From the NCBI RefSeq assembly GCF_014651675.1, contig NZ_BMXI01000015.1, positions 62,001 through 126,000 on the forward strand: 64,000 nt of DNA. Direction: 5' to 3'. Positions 51,430 to 59,954 of the stretch are shown in pieces. Position 1 is the stretch's first letter; every line of letters starts with the position of its first letter. The position numbers were made by a program, and so were the translations under genes. The DNA comes from Roseibacillus persicicus (GTDB taxonomy: Bacteria; Verrucomicrobiota; Verrucomicrobiia; Verrucomicrobiales; Akkermansiaceae). Below the pieces are notes generated by a model, which did not search any database, was not told the DNA's origin, and saw nothing but the letters and a program-made list of their open reading frames with translations.

Positions 51430-52161
51430 ATGAAAATGACCCCTAAAAGACTGTTCGCCCCCCTCTTCTGTGCTCTCGGCTTGATGGCACAGGCGGCTGA
51501 AAATCCAGTTGGTGAGATTTCGGCAGACGCGGCTCTGGTTCGCGCCGGTGCCTATCCCAAGCTGGATTGGAATATTGTTTATCCAACTTCCGTTCTCGAG
51601 TGGATTTCGATCACTCCCGGTGGCGTCATTGTCCCCAAGTCCGACCTCACAATGCAGGTTCGCGTGCTCGCAGCCGACGTGCAGTCCCGCAAAGAGCGCT
51701 GGAATGGTTGGCGTTGGACTGTGACATATACTTATATCAGTGTGACTGGTTATGGGCGTATCAATAACAAAAGCTGGCGTCAGCTTTTCAACAATACACA
51801 GCCCTACGTGAATCCAAGCGCGATCGTTTGGCAGGATGAATTGGAGGAGGGTGATGAAGTGATCTTCGCCGCCAAGGCCAACTATGATGGTGGCAGCTGG
51901 TACTACAGTGGAGAAGGTAGTGACAACGTCATTGTTCTGAAGAAAGGTGACTATCCGCCTTCTTATGCGACTTGGGATACCCAGTCGACTTTGGGCACGC
52001 ACATTGCGCCCTATCTGGATGAAAGCGGAGCCGTCGACATTGGTCCCCGTGATGTGATTGTGGCCTTCGAGCTGACTCACCAAATGAGGGCGAGCGGCAA
52101 TTCCGAAGGAGATATGCAGGACATGATCGTGCTGCTGACGTTCCAGACCGAAGAAGGTTAG
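51430..52161 (+). CDS. Secreted protein of unknown function, first of a three-gene set
   Basis: With the ATG at 51430 the protein has 243 residues and a signal peptide (LFAPLFCALGLMAQAAE). The body is beta-rich with many aromatics (KLDWNIVYPTSVLEWISITP, WRWTVTYTYISVTGYGRI, ANYDGGSWYYSGEGSDNVIV). The W-x-x-YPTS motif also occurs in the third protein of the set. No family is recognised. It probably sits in the periplasm or outer envelope. The next gene follows after 29 bases. Confidence 0.78.
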   Translation: MKMTPKRLFAPLFCALGLMAQAAENPVGEISADAALVRAGAYPKLDWNIVYPTSVLEWISITPGGVIVPKSDLTMQVRVLAADVQSRKERWNGWRWTVTYTYISVTGYGRINNKSWRQLFNNTQPYVNPSAIVWQDELEEGDEVIFAAKANYDGGSWYYSGEGSDNVIVLKKGDYPPSYATWDTQSTLGTHIAPYLDESGAVDIGPRDVIVAFELTHQMRASGNSEGDMQDMIVLLTFQTEEG

Positions 52162-52190
52162 CTCGACCCCCAACTCGCTAACACATCGTT

Positions 52191-52724
52191 ATGAACCAAA
52201 TTCAGTTATTGCTGAAGGGGGGAGCCGCGTGCCTTATTCTGGCGAGCGCGGGAGTCTTGGAGGCGCAGCCAGGATCGCGCTTGTCGCGTGAGGAGTTGAT
52301 TGCCAAGCGTGATAGCGCCAAGGAGCGTGCCACCACCAAACTGGCCCCCAAGGAAGAGGCCGAAGCAGCGAAGCACCCTTCGCAGTCCAGTATCCTCGAC
52401 AGCTCGGTTTTGCTCTCCGACGGGCGCAACTGGACCTTTATTCCCAAAGGCGCTCTGCTCTACATCCCCGACCGTTTGAAGGACCGGGTGAATCTCACTG
52501 AAAGCAAGGGCAAGTATGTTCCCTTCGACCAGTTTGCGCAAAGGAACCGGGGGTGGTTGTCCACCCACAGTGTCACTCTGGAGCAGGCCCGGGGCAATGA
52601 GCCCATCAAGGACTCGGTCCGAAAGGTCTTGGTCAATAGCGGTCGGGTGATTGTGACCGTTTGCAAAGGGGGACCTATCACGACTCGTCCTCCCAAAGTG
52701 GCTGTTGCATCAGCCGGTGCCTAA
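52191..52724 (+). CDS. Secreted protein of unknown function, second of the set
   Basis: The 177-residue protein has a signal peptide (CLILASAGVLEAQ), a charged helical stretch (LSREELIAKRDSAKERATTK) and a C-terminal beta region (GRNWTFIPKGALLYIPDRLK, KVLVNSGRVIVTVCKGGPIT). No known family is seen. A CTAACA hexamer ends 7 bases before the ATG. It lies between two other exported proteins with short gaps, so an operon is likely. Confidence 0.75.
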   Translation: MNQIQLLLKGGAACLILASAGVLEAQPGSRLSREELIAKRDSAKERATTKLAPKEEAEAAKHPSQSSILDSSVLLSDGRNWTFIPKGALLYIPDRLKDRVNLTESKGKYVPFDQFAQRNRGWLSTHSVTLEQARGNEPIKDSVRKVLVNSGRVIVTVCKGGPITTRPPKVAVASAGA

Positions 52725-52761
52725 GGTGCCTAAATCTCTACTTTTTTCCCTTATCTTTGAA

Positions 52762-53970
52762 ATGAAGAATCAAACTTTCCTTTTGGCCTCACTCATCGCC
52801 TCTCAAGCGGCTTTCGCAGAGGATGGATATACGAATGTGATCCAAATGATCGAAATGGGCTCCGGCTCGGATGCTCCCTTGCTCTGGAATATGCCGGGCA
52901 ATATCGGAGCTTCGGGTGACGATGTCCTCGTCGGTGAACCTGTGCCGGAGAACGGTGCCATTTTCATCCTCCGGACAGTGCAGAGTAGCCCCTTCCAGGA
53001 CTGGTATTTGGACCAGGCTGCGGTTGGTGCCTACTTGCCGAGTGCGGAGATCGAGATCATTACCCACGATGACGAAGCCACCTTTCCCCGCACTCGAGCG
53101 GATCAGCCGTTTCAAGTGAACGTGAGTGTGGAGGGCTTGTATGACGGCGCGCTCGGTCTGCCGCTGGATGTGATCCAGAATGCGGCGACGGAAGTGCGTT
53201 TGCAGATGTTCGCGCAGGAGTATGCCGACGGGCAGAGCAGTTTGCCGGGCGGGGAAGTGACTGCTCCATCTCATGGAGAATTGGCCTTGGTTGGTAATGG
53301 TGACTTTCCCAAAAGTGCGGGTGATCTCACTTTCTACACGAGCTTGAATCCCAGTTCGCCTGATCGGGCGCAGGGCGAGGAGCACTTCGTAGTGCGTTCG
53401 CTGGATGATGGTGCCACGCAGGGAGGAACTCTCGCGCAGGAGCACGTGCAGGTTTGGCCCGTTTGGTCTGGTGAGATGAGCGGATTGAATAATCCGACCC
53501 TCCTTCCCTATAGTTATAGTGGGGAGATTCCCGACGTGATTGCGCTCTCTGATGGCGAGCTCGCTCCCGACCCGAACTTTAAAAAAGCGCAGGGTGAGAT
53601 TGCTTACGAGGCTGAGCCGCCCGAGTTGACCTTCACTTGGCACGACCTCTATCCAACCTCGACGGTGGGGGTGATTGTCAATGACGCCTCCATTCCCTAT
53701 CCTTGGGGTGGACGCTGGGTGGGAGGAACACAGCGCGTTTTCAACGAGGACGCTTCCGTCAATTGGCAGGATACGGTGGAAAGGTGGGATGGAATCTTTG
53801 GAGGAAAAGGTCGCTATGCGATCTGGATGGTGACCTTCACCCCCGGTATTGGCTGGGAGGTGGGAGGAAACTATGCTGCCGACGGTTCCTTTGTGCCCGG
53901 TGGTTGGATCGTTCCCATTCAGCGCGAGGGTATCAAGGTGCGCGGTTCCATCCACAGTTTGTCTGAGTAG
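52762..53970 (+). CDS. Secreted protein of unknown function, third of the set
   Basis: The ATG at 52762 gives a signal peptide (MKNQTFLLASLIASQAAFAE) and 402 residues; an upstream in-frame start would overlap the previous gene. It is acidic and beta-rich (FILRTVQSSPFQDWYLDQAA, EVRLQMFAQEYADGQSSLPG), with FTWHDLYPTSTVGVIVNDAS sharing the W-x-x-YPTS motif of the first protein. No family is recognised. A terminator hairpin lies 30 bases after its stop. Confidence 0.78.
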   Translation: MKNQTFLLASLIASQAAFAEDGYTNVIQMIEMGSGSDAPLLWNMPGNIGASGDDVLVGEPVPENGAIFILRTVQSSPFQDWYLDQAAVGAYLPSAEIEIITHDDEATFPRTRADQPFQVNVSVEGLYDGALGLPLDVIQNAATEVRLQMFAQEYADGQSSLPGGEVTAPSHGELALVGNGDFPKSAGDLTFYTSLNPSSPDRAQGEEHFVVRSLDDGATQGGTLAQEHVQVWPVWSGEMSGLNNPTLLPYSYSGEIPDVIALSDGELAPDPNFKKAQGEIAYEAEPPELTFTWHDLYPTSTVGVIVNDASIPYPWGGRWVGGTQRVFNEDASVNWQDTVERWDGIFGGKGRYAIWMVTFTPGIGWEVGGNYAADGSFVPGGWIVPIQREGIKVRGSIHSLSE

Positions 53971-54000
53971 ACGGTTGTCGAACTCGGGTGAAAGCTTCAT

Positions 54001-54031
54001 AAGCAAGGCGTGTTTCAGCGCCTTGCTTTTT
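54001..54031 (+). terminator. Intrinsic terminator overlapping the ribF start
   Basis: Perfect 10-base stem AAGCAAGGCG (54001-54010) / CGCCTTGCTT (54019-54028) around TGTTTCAG, with the last stem bases and following TTT making a T-tract of five. The GTG start of ribF (54010) begins at the last base of the 5' arm, so its first codons form the loop and 3' arm. Confidence 0.82.
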
Positions 54032-54936
54032 CTGATCTAGCGACCATCCGACAGCCGCTCTCGTTGGCTCTCGGGGTTTTCGATGGCGTCCACCTGGGGC
54101 ACCAGGCGGTGATGGCGCGAGCTGTCGAGCGGGCCCGGGAGGCGGGGGGCTTGGCGGGAGTTCTCACTTTCGAGCCTCACCCGATTCAGGTTCTAGCGCC
54201 TGAGCGTGCTCCCCGAAGGCTTCTCGCGAGCTTGGAGCACAAGGAGCGTCTCTTGGAGGATCTCGGATTGGATCTGCTGGTGGTGGTGGAGTTCACCCGT
54301 GAATTTGCATCGTGGAGTGCCGGGGATTTTCTTGCGGAATTGAGGCGGGCGGAACGGCTTCACTCACTGGCAATGGGTCGCGATTGGTGCTTTGGAAAAA
54401 ATCGGGGCGGCAATGTTGAGTTGTTAGAGAAATTTGGCCAAGAGCACGGCGTGGCTATCGATGCGGTATCCGCGGTGATGGTCGCGGGAGAGCGGATCAG
54501 CAGCACGCGGATTCGTCAGGCTCTGCGCGACGGGAACCTCGCGGCGGCAGAAGAGATGTTGGGCCGGTTGTATTCCGTGATGGGAACGGTGAGTGAAGGG
54601 AAGAAGCTGGGGCGTGAATTGGGCTTTCCCACCGCGAACCTCGTGCCCCAATCCGAGCAGTTGCCTCCGGACGGGGTTTGGGCGGTGGAGGCGCGATGGG
54701 ATGGGGCCTGGCATCCGGCGGTAGCCAATTTGGGACGTCGTCCGACCGTGGGAGGGGACGAGGACAGGATGCTCGAAGTTCACCTCCTGTCCTGGCAGGG
54801 AGATCTCTATGGAAAGGAGTTGGAGGTGAGGTTTCGTCAGTTCTTGCGGGGCGAGAAGAAGTTCGATGGCCTGGAGGCTCTGAAGGAACAAATCGGGAGG
54901 GACGTGGAGTCGGCGCGCAAGCTGTTAGTGGGATGA
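54010..54936 (+). CDS. ribF: Bifunctional riboflavin kinase/FAD synthetase
   Basis: The 308-residue protein has the FAD-synthetase motif LGVFDGVHLGHQAVMARAVE near 21-40, ISSTRIRQALRDG, and the riboflavin-kinase motif GRELGFPTANL near 200 with AVANLGRRPTVGG and EVHLLSWQGDLYGK. It makes FMN and FAD in the cytoplasm. The GTG at 54010 gives the family-typical 20-residue lead before the first motif; the only plausible later start is a TTG near 54064, which would trim the first strand. Its start lies inside a terminator hairpin, which may matter for expression. It overlaps the next gene by 4 bases. Confidence 0.92.
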   Translation: MFQRLAFSDLATIRQPLSLALGVFDGVHLGHQAVMARAVERAREAGGLAGVLTFEPHPIQVLAPERAPRRLLASLEHKERLLEDLGLDLLVVVEFTREFASWSAGDFLAELRRAERLHSLAMGRDWCFGKNRGGNVELLEKFGQEHGVAIDAVSAVMVAGERISSTRIRQALRDGNLAAAEEMLGRLYSVMGTVSEGKKLGRELGFPTANLVPQSEQLPPDGVWAVEARWDGAWHPAVANLGRRPTVGGDEDRMLEVHLLSWQGDLYGKELEVRFRQFLRGEKKFDGLEALKEQIGRDVESARKLLVG

Positions 54937-55358
54937 GGTGGTTGTGGAGGCAGTCCGGGCGTTGGGTCTTGATCAGTGCTCTCCTGCGGGAAAGGGCGGT
55001 CACTTGGATTCTGTTAGGATTTGCCTTCCTCTATCTTCTCTTCGCCTTTTTCAATATCCCCATCTGGCGCTGCGTGTGGCGAATGTTCACCGGATGGCGC
55101 TGCCCGGGATGCGGTCTCACGACCGGTTGCAAGGCCTTTCTCCGCGGTGATTTTGTCGAGGGATTGGCGTGGAACTGGCTCACCCCGTTTGTGCTAATCG
55201 CATTGATCCTTTTTCCGGTGGTGATGGCTATTCCCAAGCGGGTTCGGGAACCCTTTTTGGATCGGCTGGAGCGAGTGGAGCGAAAGTTTCGCCTCACCCT
55301 CGTCCTCTTGGTTCTGGTGGTCGTGCAGACCATCGCCCGACTGCAGGGATGGGCTTGA
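54933..55358 (+). CDS. DUF2752 membrane protein
   Basis: The ATG overlapping the ribF stop (ATGA) gives 141 residues. The diagnostic DUF2752 motif is WRCPGCGLTTGCKAFLRGDF followed by AWNWLTPFVLIALILFP, with three hydrophobic helices. The function is unknown; the family is common in Bacteroidetes and Verrucomicrobia as a small inner-membrane protein with a CPxCG motif. Confidence 0.85.
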   Translation: MRWLWRQSGRWVLISALLRERAVTWILLGFAFLYLLFAFFNIPIWRCVWRMFTGWRCPGCGLTTGCKAFLRGDFVEGLAWNWLTPFVLIALILFPVVMAIPKRVREPFLDRLERVERKFRLTLVLLVLVVVQTIARLQGWA

Positions 55359-55431
55359 AGTCTCTCGGAGCTTGAAGAGTAGAACGCTTCTAACGCTCGG
55401 ATTTCTGGCAGGAGTGGTTTAGAGAAATCCC

Positions 55432-56127
55432 ATGGGTCCGTTTTTTGCCTTGGTAGTCATTGTTCTTTTGGCGCTGTTGGTGGTGCGAATCGGAGCCAAT
55501 GCGCTCGTGCTTACGGGGATGTCGTTGCCGGTGTCGCGATTCCAAGCCGCTTCAGCTTTTTTCGGGGTCGGCTTTACTACCGAGGAGTCGGAGATGGTGG
55601 TGAACCATCCGGTGCGCCGGCGAATCATTCTGCACCTCATCGTGGCAGGGAATGTTGGCCTCACCTCGGCGGCGGCGACTCTGGTGCTCAGTTTCGTGCA
55701 GAACTCAGACGAAGGGGTGGGGCATGTCTTTGGGTGGATTCTCATTCTTTCCCTTGGGGTTGCTACGGTGGGTTGGGTTTTTCATCTGCCCATCATCAGT
55801 GAACACGTCGACCGCTTGATGAAGGCCTCATTGGAAAAGGCAGGGCTGAAGCGTGCAATCGACTTTGATGTCCTTCTCAAGCTAAGGGATGGCTATGCGG
55901 TCTATGACTTTGTTCTCGAGGAGGGTCATCCCTGGGCGAACAAGCGGCTGCACCAAAGTCGCCCTGCCGATAGTGGATTGGTGGTTCTCAATTTCATGAG
56001 AGGAGACAAAACCTTTGTGGGGGCTCCTGACAAAGATGCTCTTCTGCAGGCGGGCGATACCGTTACGGTCTATGGTGCCGAGTCGGCGGTGAAGTCGGTT
56101 TCGGAAGGCGCAAACCGGCTATGCTGA
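55432..56127 (+). CDS. Membrane protein with TrkA_C (RCK_C) domain
   Basis: The 231-residue protein has three N-terminal hydrophobic helices (LVVIVLLALLVVRIGANALV, FFGVGFTTEESEMVV, GWILILSLGVATVGWVFHLP) and a C-terminal RCK_C/TrkA_C fold (DYAV-type YAVYDFVLEEGHPWANKRLH, LVVLNFMRGDKTFVGAPDKD, LLQAGDTVTVYG). RCK_C domains bind ligands that gate K+ channels or transporters. There is no RCK_N Rossmann part, so this may be a simple ligand-sensing membrane protein; the transported ion is unknown. Confidence 0.78.
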   Translation: MGPFFALVVIVLLALLVVRIGANALVLTGMSLPVSRFQAASAFFGVGFTTEESEMVVNHPVRRRIILHLIVAGNVGLTSAAATLVLSFVQNSDEGVGHVFGWILILSLGVATVGWVFHLPIISEHVDRLMKASLEKAGLKRAIDFDVLLKLRDGYAVYDFVLEEGHPWANKRLHQSRPADSGLVVLNFMRGDKTFVGAPDKDALLQAGDTVTVYGAESAVKSVSEGANRLC

Positions 56128-56169
56128 CTTTGAGCTTTGCATTCAGGTGTATCCCGCTTGAGTGGGTGA

Positions 56170-57498
56170 ATGAAAGGGAAAGAGCATTGGTTTATTCTCG
56201 GGGCCCTGTTGGCGGCGGTCCTCCTTGCGCTGATTTTGCGGGCGGTACCACCGGGTGCTTTCCCCGCCACTATCGTGGAGGGGTGCCGGTTCGTGGGGGA
56301 TATTTTCAAGCTCGCTCTCAAGATGCTAATCGTGCCCCTCATCGTGACCTCGGTGATTGCTGGCATTGCTGGGCTTGGGGGGATGGAAGGCTTCGGGCGT
56401 TTGGGGGGAAAGACCATTGGGTTCTACGCGCTGTCGAGCTTGCTCGCCATTTTGGTGGGCTTGGTCCTGGTGAATCTGATTCGCCCTGGTTTAGAGGATG
56501 GGAAGCCGAGCAAGGTTCTGCAGACTGCCTTTCGGGAGACGCAGGAAACTGCAGGCGAAGCTGAAAAAAACAGGGTGAGCCAAGCGATGGGGAACTCGGA
56601 CCGAAAGGCGAGTGATCTACGCGACCTCTTCAAGAAGATGTTTCCGGAGAACATCTTTGCGGCAGCGACTGACAACGGACAGTTGCTGGGGGTCATTACC
56701 TTCTCTCTCTTGTTCGGTATCGCGATCACCAAGCTACCTGGCGCGCAAAGCCAATCTCTCGTTGATTTCTTCCAAGCCTCCAATGAGGTAATGGTCATCA
56801 TCACGCGATGGGTGATGGCGACTGCACCGGTGGGAATTTTTGCCCTCATTGTCCCGGTCATCTTCGATACCGGGTTGGAGCTCTTTGCGAAGATGGCGAC
56901 CTACTTCATGACCGTCCTGGCATCGCTGGGCTTTCACTTTTTCATTACGCTTCCGGCCCTTCTTTTCGTTCTGGGGCGGGTCAATCCGTTCAAGCATTTC
57001 GGCGCGATGAAGACGGCGTTGCTAATGGCCTTTTCCACCTCCAGTTCCTCCGCCACCTTGCCGGTGACGCTGCGGAGTGTGCAGGATAATTCGGGGGTCT
57101 CCAAGCGCACTGCGAGCTTCACACTTCCGCTTGGGGCGACGGTCAATATGGATGGCACCGCGCTGTATGAGTGCGTGGCGGTCATCTTCGTGGCCCAGGT
57201 GATGGGGATCTCGCTGGGCTTTGGCGAGCAGTTCGTAGTGGTGGTCTCCGCTCTATTGACAAGTGTCGGCGTGGCTGGAATTCCATCCGCCAGTCTCGTC
57301 GCGATTCTCTTGATTCTGAAAAGCTCTAACATCCCGAATGCCGAGGCGGCGGCGTTCGCGATCCTGGCGGTCGATCGTCCGCTCGACATGTGCCGAACGG
57401 CGGTCAACGTTTTCGGTGACTCCTGTGCCGCAGTGGTGGTGGCGCGGTCGGAAGGGGAAGAATTGCCGCAGTTGGCGTTGAAAAAGAATGCGGCCTAG
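56170..57498 (+). CDS. Dicarboxylate/amino acid:cation symporter (DAACS family)
   Basis: The 442-residue protein has the reentrant-loop motif AFSTSSSSATLPVTLR, the NMDGTALYE motif in helix 7, and PSASLVAILLILKSS with DRPLDMCRTAVNVFGDSCAA, the full glutamate/dicarboxylate transporter pattern. A charged cytoplasmic or periplasmic loop of about 60 residues (RETQETAGEAEKNRVSQAMG) is inserted after helix 3-4, longer than in GltP. It imports a dicarboxylate or acidic amino acid with Na+ or H+. It follows the TrkA_C gene by 42 bases. Confidence 0.92.
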   Translation: MKGKEHWFILGALLAAVLLALILRAVPPGAFPATIVEGCRFVGDIFKLALKMLIVPLIVTSVIAGIAGLGGMEGFGRLGGKTIGFYALSSLLAILVGLVLVNLIRPGLEDGKPSKVLQTAFRETQETAGEAEKNRVSQAMGNSDRKASDLRDLFKKMFPENIFAAATDNGQLLGVITFSLLFGIAITKLPGAQSQSLVDFFQASNEVMVIITRWVMATAPVGIFALIVPVIFDTGLELFAKMATYFMTVLASLGFHFFITLPALLFVLGRVNPFKHFGAMKTALLMAFSTSSSSATLPVTLRSVQDNSGVSKRTASFTLPLGATVNMDGTALYECVAVIFVAQVMGISLGFGEQFVVVVSALLTSVGVAGIPSASLVAILLILKSSNIPNAEAAAFAILAVDRPLDMCRTAVNVFGDSCAAVVVARSEGEELPQLALKKNAA

Positions 57499-57501
57499 GC
57501 T

Positions 57502-58275
57502 CTAGAGCAGGCCGGTGGTTTCACCCCAGACCTTGGCCATCAGCATGTGGCCGGCCATTGAAGGGTGGACGCCATCGGCCGCCCAGTAGTCGGGCTTGGT
57601 TCCTTTTTCGACTTCGGCAGTGAAGGCTTCCTGGAAGGGAACCCAGGTGCAGCCAGTGGCTTCGGCGACGCGCTTGGCCGCCGCGATGCGTTCTGTCATT
57701 TCGGGAAACCAATTGTCCTTCACCGCTCCGCATTTCAGCACGAAGGGTTCACAAATCACGATGTGGGTCTCGGGCAAGGCCTTCCGGGTCCGTTCGATGA
57801 GCGCGGTGAAACCAGTTTCGTAAGTTTCCACCGTGCCATCGTATTGTCCATTGAGCTTGTGCCAGATGTCATTGACTCCCACGAGGATGCTGAGCACGTC
57901 GGGCTTGAGGTCGATACAGTCGGCCTGCCAGCGGGAGTCGAGGTGGGGAACGCGATTGCCGCTCACCCCGCGGTTGTAGAAGGTCAGGTCAAGGTCCGGA
58001 TGGCGCATCAATAGATTTGAAGCGATGTGGAACGGGTAGCCGCGTCCAAAAGCCTTGGCGTCATTGGCCTTTTTGTTTTTGCGGTCGCGGTTGGCGTCGG
58101 TGATGGAGTCACCCTGAAAGACGATCACTGCGCCTTTTTTGAGGGAAAGGGGTTTGGGCGCCTTTGCGGCGGAAGCAGTGCCGGTCAATCCGGAGGCCAA
58201 GAGACCTGCTCCGGCGAGGCCGGTCTTGAGTGCGTTGCGGCGGTTGATTGCAGCGGGGTGGCTTGGTGAATTCAT
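57502..58275 (-). CDS. SGNH/GDSL-type hydrolase with TAT signal
   Basis: The 257-residue protein has a twin-arginine leader (RRNALKTGLAGAGLLASGLT), the block I motif VFQGDSITDANRD, Gly in NRGVSGNRV (block II), GVNDIWHK (block III) and ADGVHPSMAGH (block V with catalytic Asp and His). It should be an esterase or acetylhydrolase acting on a carbohydrate in the periplasm. TAT export suggests folding before secretion. It converges with the symporter gene (3-base gap). Confidence 0.93.
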   Translation of the reverse strand: MNSPSHPAAINRRNALKTGLAGAGLLASGLTGTASAAKAPKPLSLKKGAVIVFQGDSITDANRDRKNKKANDAKAFGRGYPFHIASNLLMRHPDLDLTFYNRGVSGNRVPHLDSRWQADCIDLKPDVLSILVGVNDIWHKLNGQYDGTVETYETGFTALIERTRKALPETHIVICEPFVLKCGAVKDNWFPEMTERIAAAKRVAEATGCTWVPFQEAFTAEVEKGTKPDYWAADGVHPSMAGHMLMAKVWGETTGLL

Positions 58276-58411
58276 TGCGCGGACTTTCTTCGGGCGACAG
58301 GGAGATGGCGAGAGTGAAGTTTTTGATTTTTCATTCCGTCGAGTGGAAGGGGCTGCTCATTTTTCTCCGCTGGCGGTTGCGTAGGTTGGAAAAAGCCGCT
58401 AAGTCACGGCG

Positions 58412-59812
58412 GTGCGTTTGTTTGATTCCATGACCCGCGAAGTGCGGGAGTTGCGGCCGGTTGAGGGAGATACTTTTCGTTTCTATTGCTGTGGTCCCAC
58501 CGTCTATGGGCCGGCTCACATTGGGAATTTCCGCACCTTTGTGATGAATGATGTCCTCCGGCGGGTGTTGGAGGTGGGGGGCACCAAGACCTACCACGTG
58601 CGAAACATCACTGATGTGGACGACAAGACCATTCGGGATTCCGAGGCGGCGGGGGAGACCCTGAAGGCTTTTACCGGTCGATGGTTGGCGCAGTTTCATG
58701 ACGATTGTGAAAAGTTGAATTGTCTGCCGCCCCATCTGGAGCCCAGTGCGGTGGAACACATCCCCCAGCAGATCCAGATGATCGAAGAGCTGGTGGCAAA
58801 GGGGCATGCCTACGCGCCCGGCGATGGCTCGGTCTATTTCAAGATTTCTTCCTTTCCCGAGTATGGCAAGCTTTCGCGGCTCGATACCCGCGAGCTGGAC
58901 CTTGGCAAAACCCAATCCGAGCGAGCGGGAGAGTTGGCGGACGAGTATGAGAAAGACAGCATCTCCGACTTCGTGTTGTGGAAGGGAAAGCGCGATGGCG
59001 ATGGTGACAACTTTTGGGACAGTTCCTGGGGTCCCGGCCGGCCGGGGTGGCACCTGGAGTGTTCCGCGATGATTCGTGAATACCTGGGCGATACCTTTGA
59101 TCTCCATAGTGGCGGGGAAGATCTCGCCTTTCCCCATCACGAGAATGAAATCGCGCAGAGTCAGTGCTGCTGTGGAGGGCAGTTTGCCCTTCATTGGTTC
59201 CATGGCGCCCACCTTCTGGTCAATGGTAAGAAAATGTCCAAGAGCGCCGGCACGGTCTTCACAATAGCGGATCTGGAGGCCAAAGGTTTCACTGCGGGAG
59301 AGGTTCGTTACGAGCTATTGAGCGCCTACTATCGCAAGCAGGCCAATTTCACCCTCGAGTCCCTCCACGCCAAGCGCGAGGCTCTCGGCAAGTTGGCGAA
59401 GGTGGAAGCCGAGCTGCGGGCGAAAGTGGGAGAGAGCGAAGTGCCTGCTTATCAAGATTTGCTGGGGCTTGCCTCTTTCGGGGTCTTCGCCGAGGCCTGG
59501 TCGAAGTTGGAGAACGATCTGAACACGGCCGCCGCTATTGGCGCGCTCTTTACGGGAATCAAAACGGCGGCCACCAAGGAGGATTGGTTGGGCTTGCATG
59601 GCATTCTTGCTGCTTTGGGCCTGGTGCTCCCGGTGCTCGAAGAAGATGGCGAACTCGATATTCCTGAAAACGTGCGTGCGCTGGCGGAAGCGCGTTGGGC
59701 AGCCCGATCCGCGAAGGATTGGGCGAAATCCGACGAGCTGCGCGACGCGCTCAAGGATTTGGGCTGGGTGGCCAAAGACGGGCGGGAAGGTTATGAGCTG
59801 GAGCGTCTCTAG
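58412..59812 (+). CDS. cysS: Cysteinyl-tRNA synthetase
   Basis: The 466-residue protein (GTG start) has FYCCGPTVYGPAHIGNFRTF with the HIGH-type motif HIGN and the zinc Cys, HVRNITDVDDKTI, GWHLECSAM, FPHHENEIAQS and the KMSKS loop GKKMSKSAGTVF. It charges tRNA-Cys in the cytoplasm. Length matches the family. It stands between the SGNH gene (divergent) and the peptide ABC operon. Confidence 0.97.
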   Translation: MRLFDSMTREVRELRPVEGDTFRFYCCGPTVYGPAHIGNFRTFVMNDVLRRVLEVGGTKTYHVRNITDVDDKTIRDSEAAGETLKAFTGRWLAQFHDDCEKLNCLPPHLEPSAVEHIPQQIQMIEELVAKGHAYAPGDGSVYFKISSFPEYGKLSRLDTRELDLGKTQSERAGELADEYEKDSISDFVLWKGKRDGDGDNFWDSSWGPGRPGWHLECSAMIREYLGDTFDLHSGGEDLAFPHHENEIAQSQCCCGGQFALHWFHGAHLLVNGKKMSKSAGTVFTIADLEAKGFTAGEVRYELLSAYYRKQANFTLESLHAKREALGKLAKVEAELRAKVGESEVPAYQDLLGLASFGVFAEAWSKLENDLNTAAAIGALFTGIKTAATKEDWLGLHGILAALGLVLPVLEEDGELDIPENVRALAEARWAARSAKDWAKSDELRDALKDLGWVAKDGREGYELERL

Positions 59813-59954
59813 TCCCGGGCTTGGACAGGTCTCTTTTAGTTCAAAACGAAAGTATTTTGACTCGTTCGCGTCAAAAACAGTAACTCTTTGACAGAAGGGC
59901 GTGATGGCTGCTTGATCCCTGAGCGCAGCCCGATAGATCAACAGCACCTCCATC

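Noticed and set aside
52789-54006. Open frame of 405 codons on the minus strand
   Set aside because: It mirrors the secreted protein at 52762-53970, which has a signal peptide; no independent support.
59888-59916. Promoter candidate TTGACA before the peptide ABC operon
   Set aside because: The -35 box is perfect but no credible -10 is found at 16-18 bases, so it is not listed as a feature.
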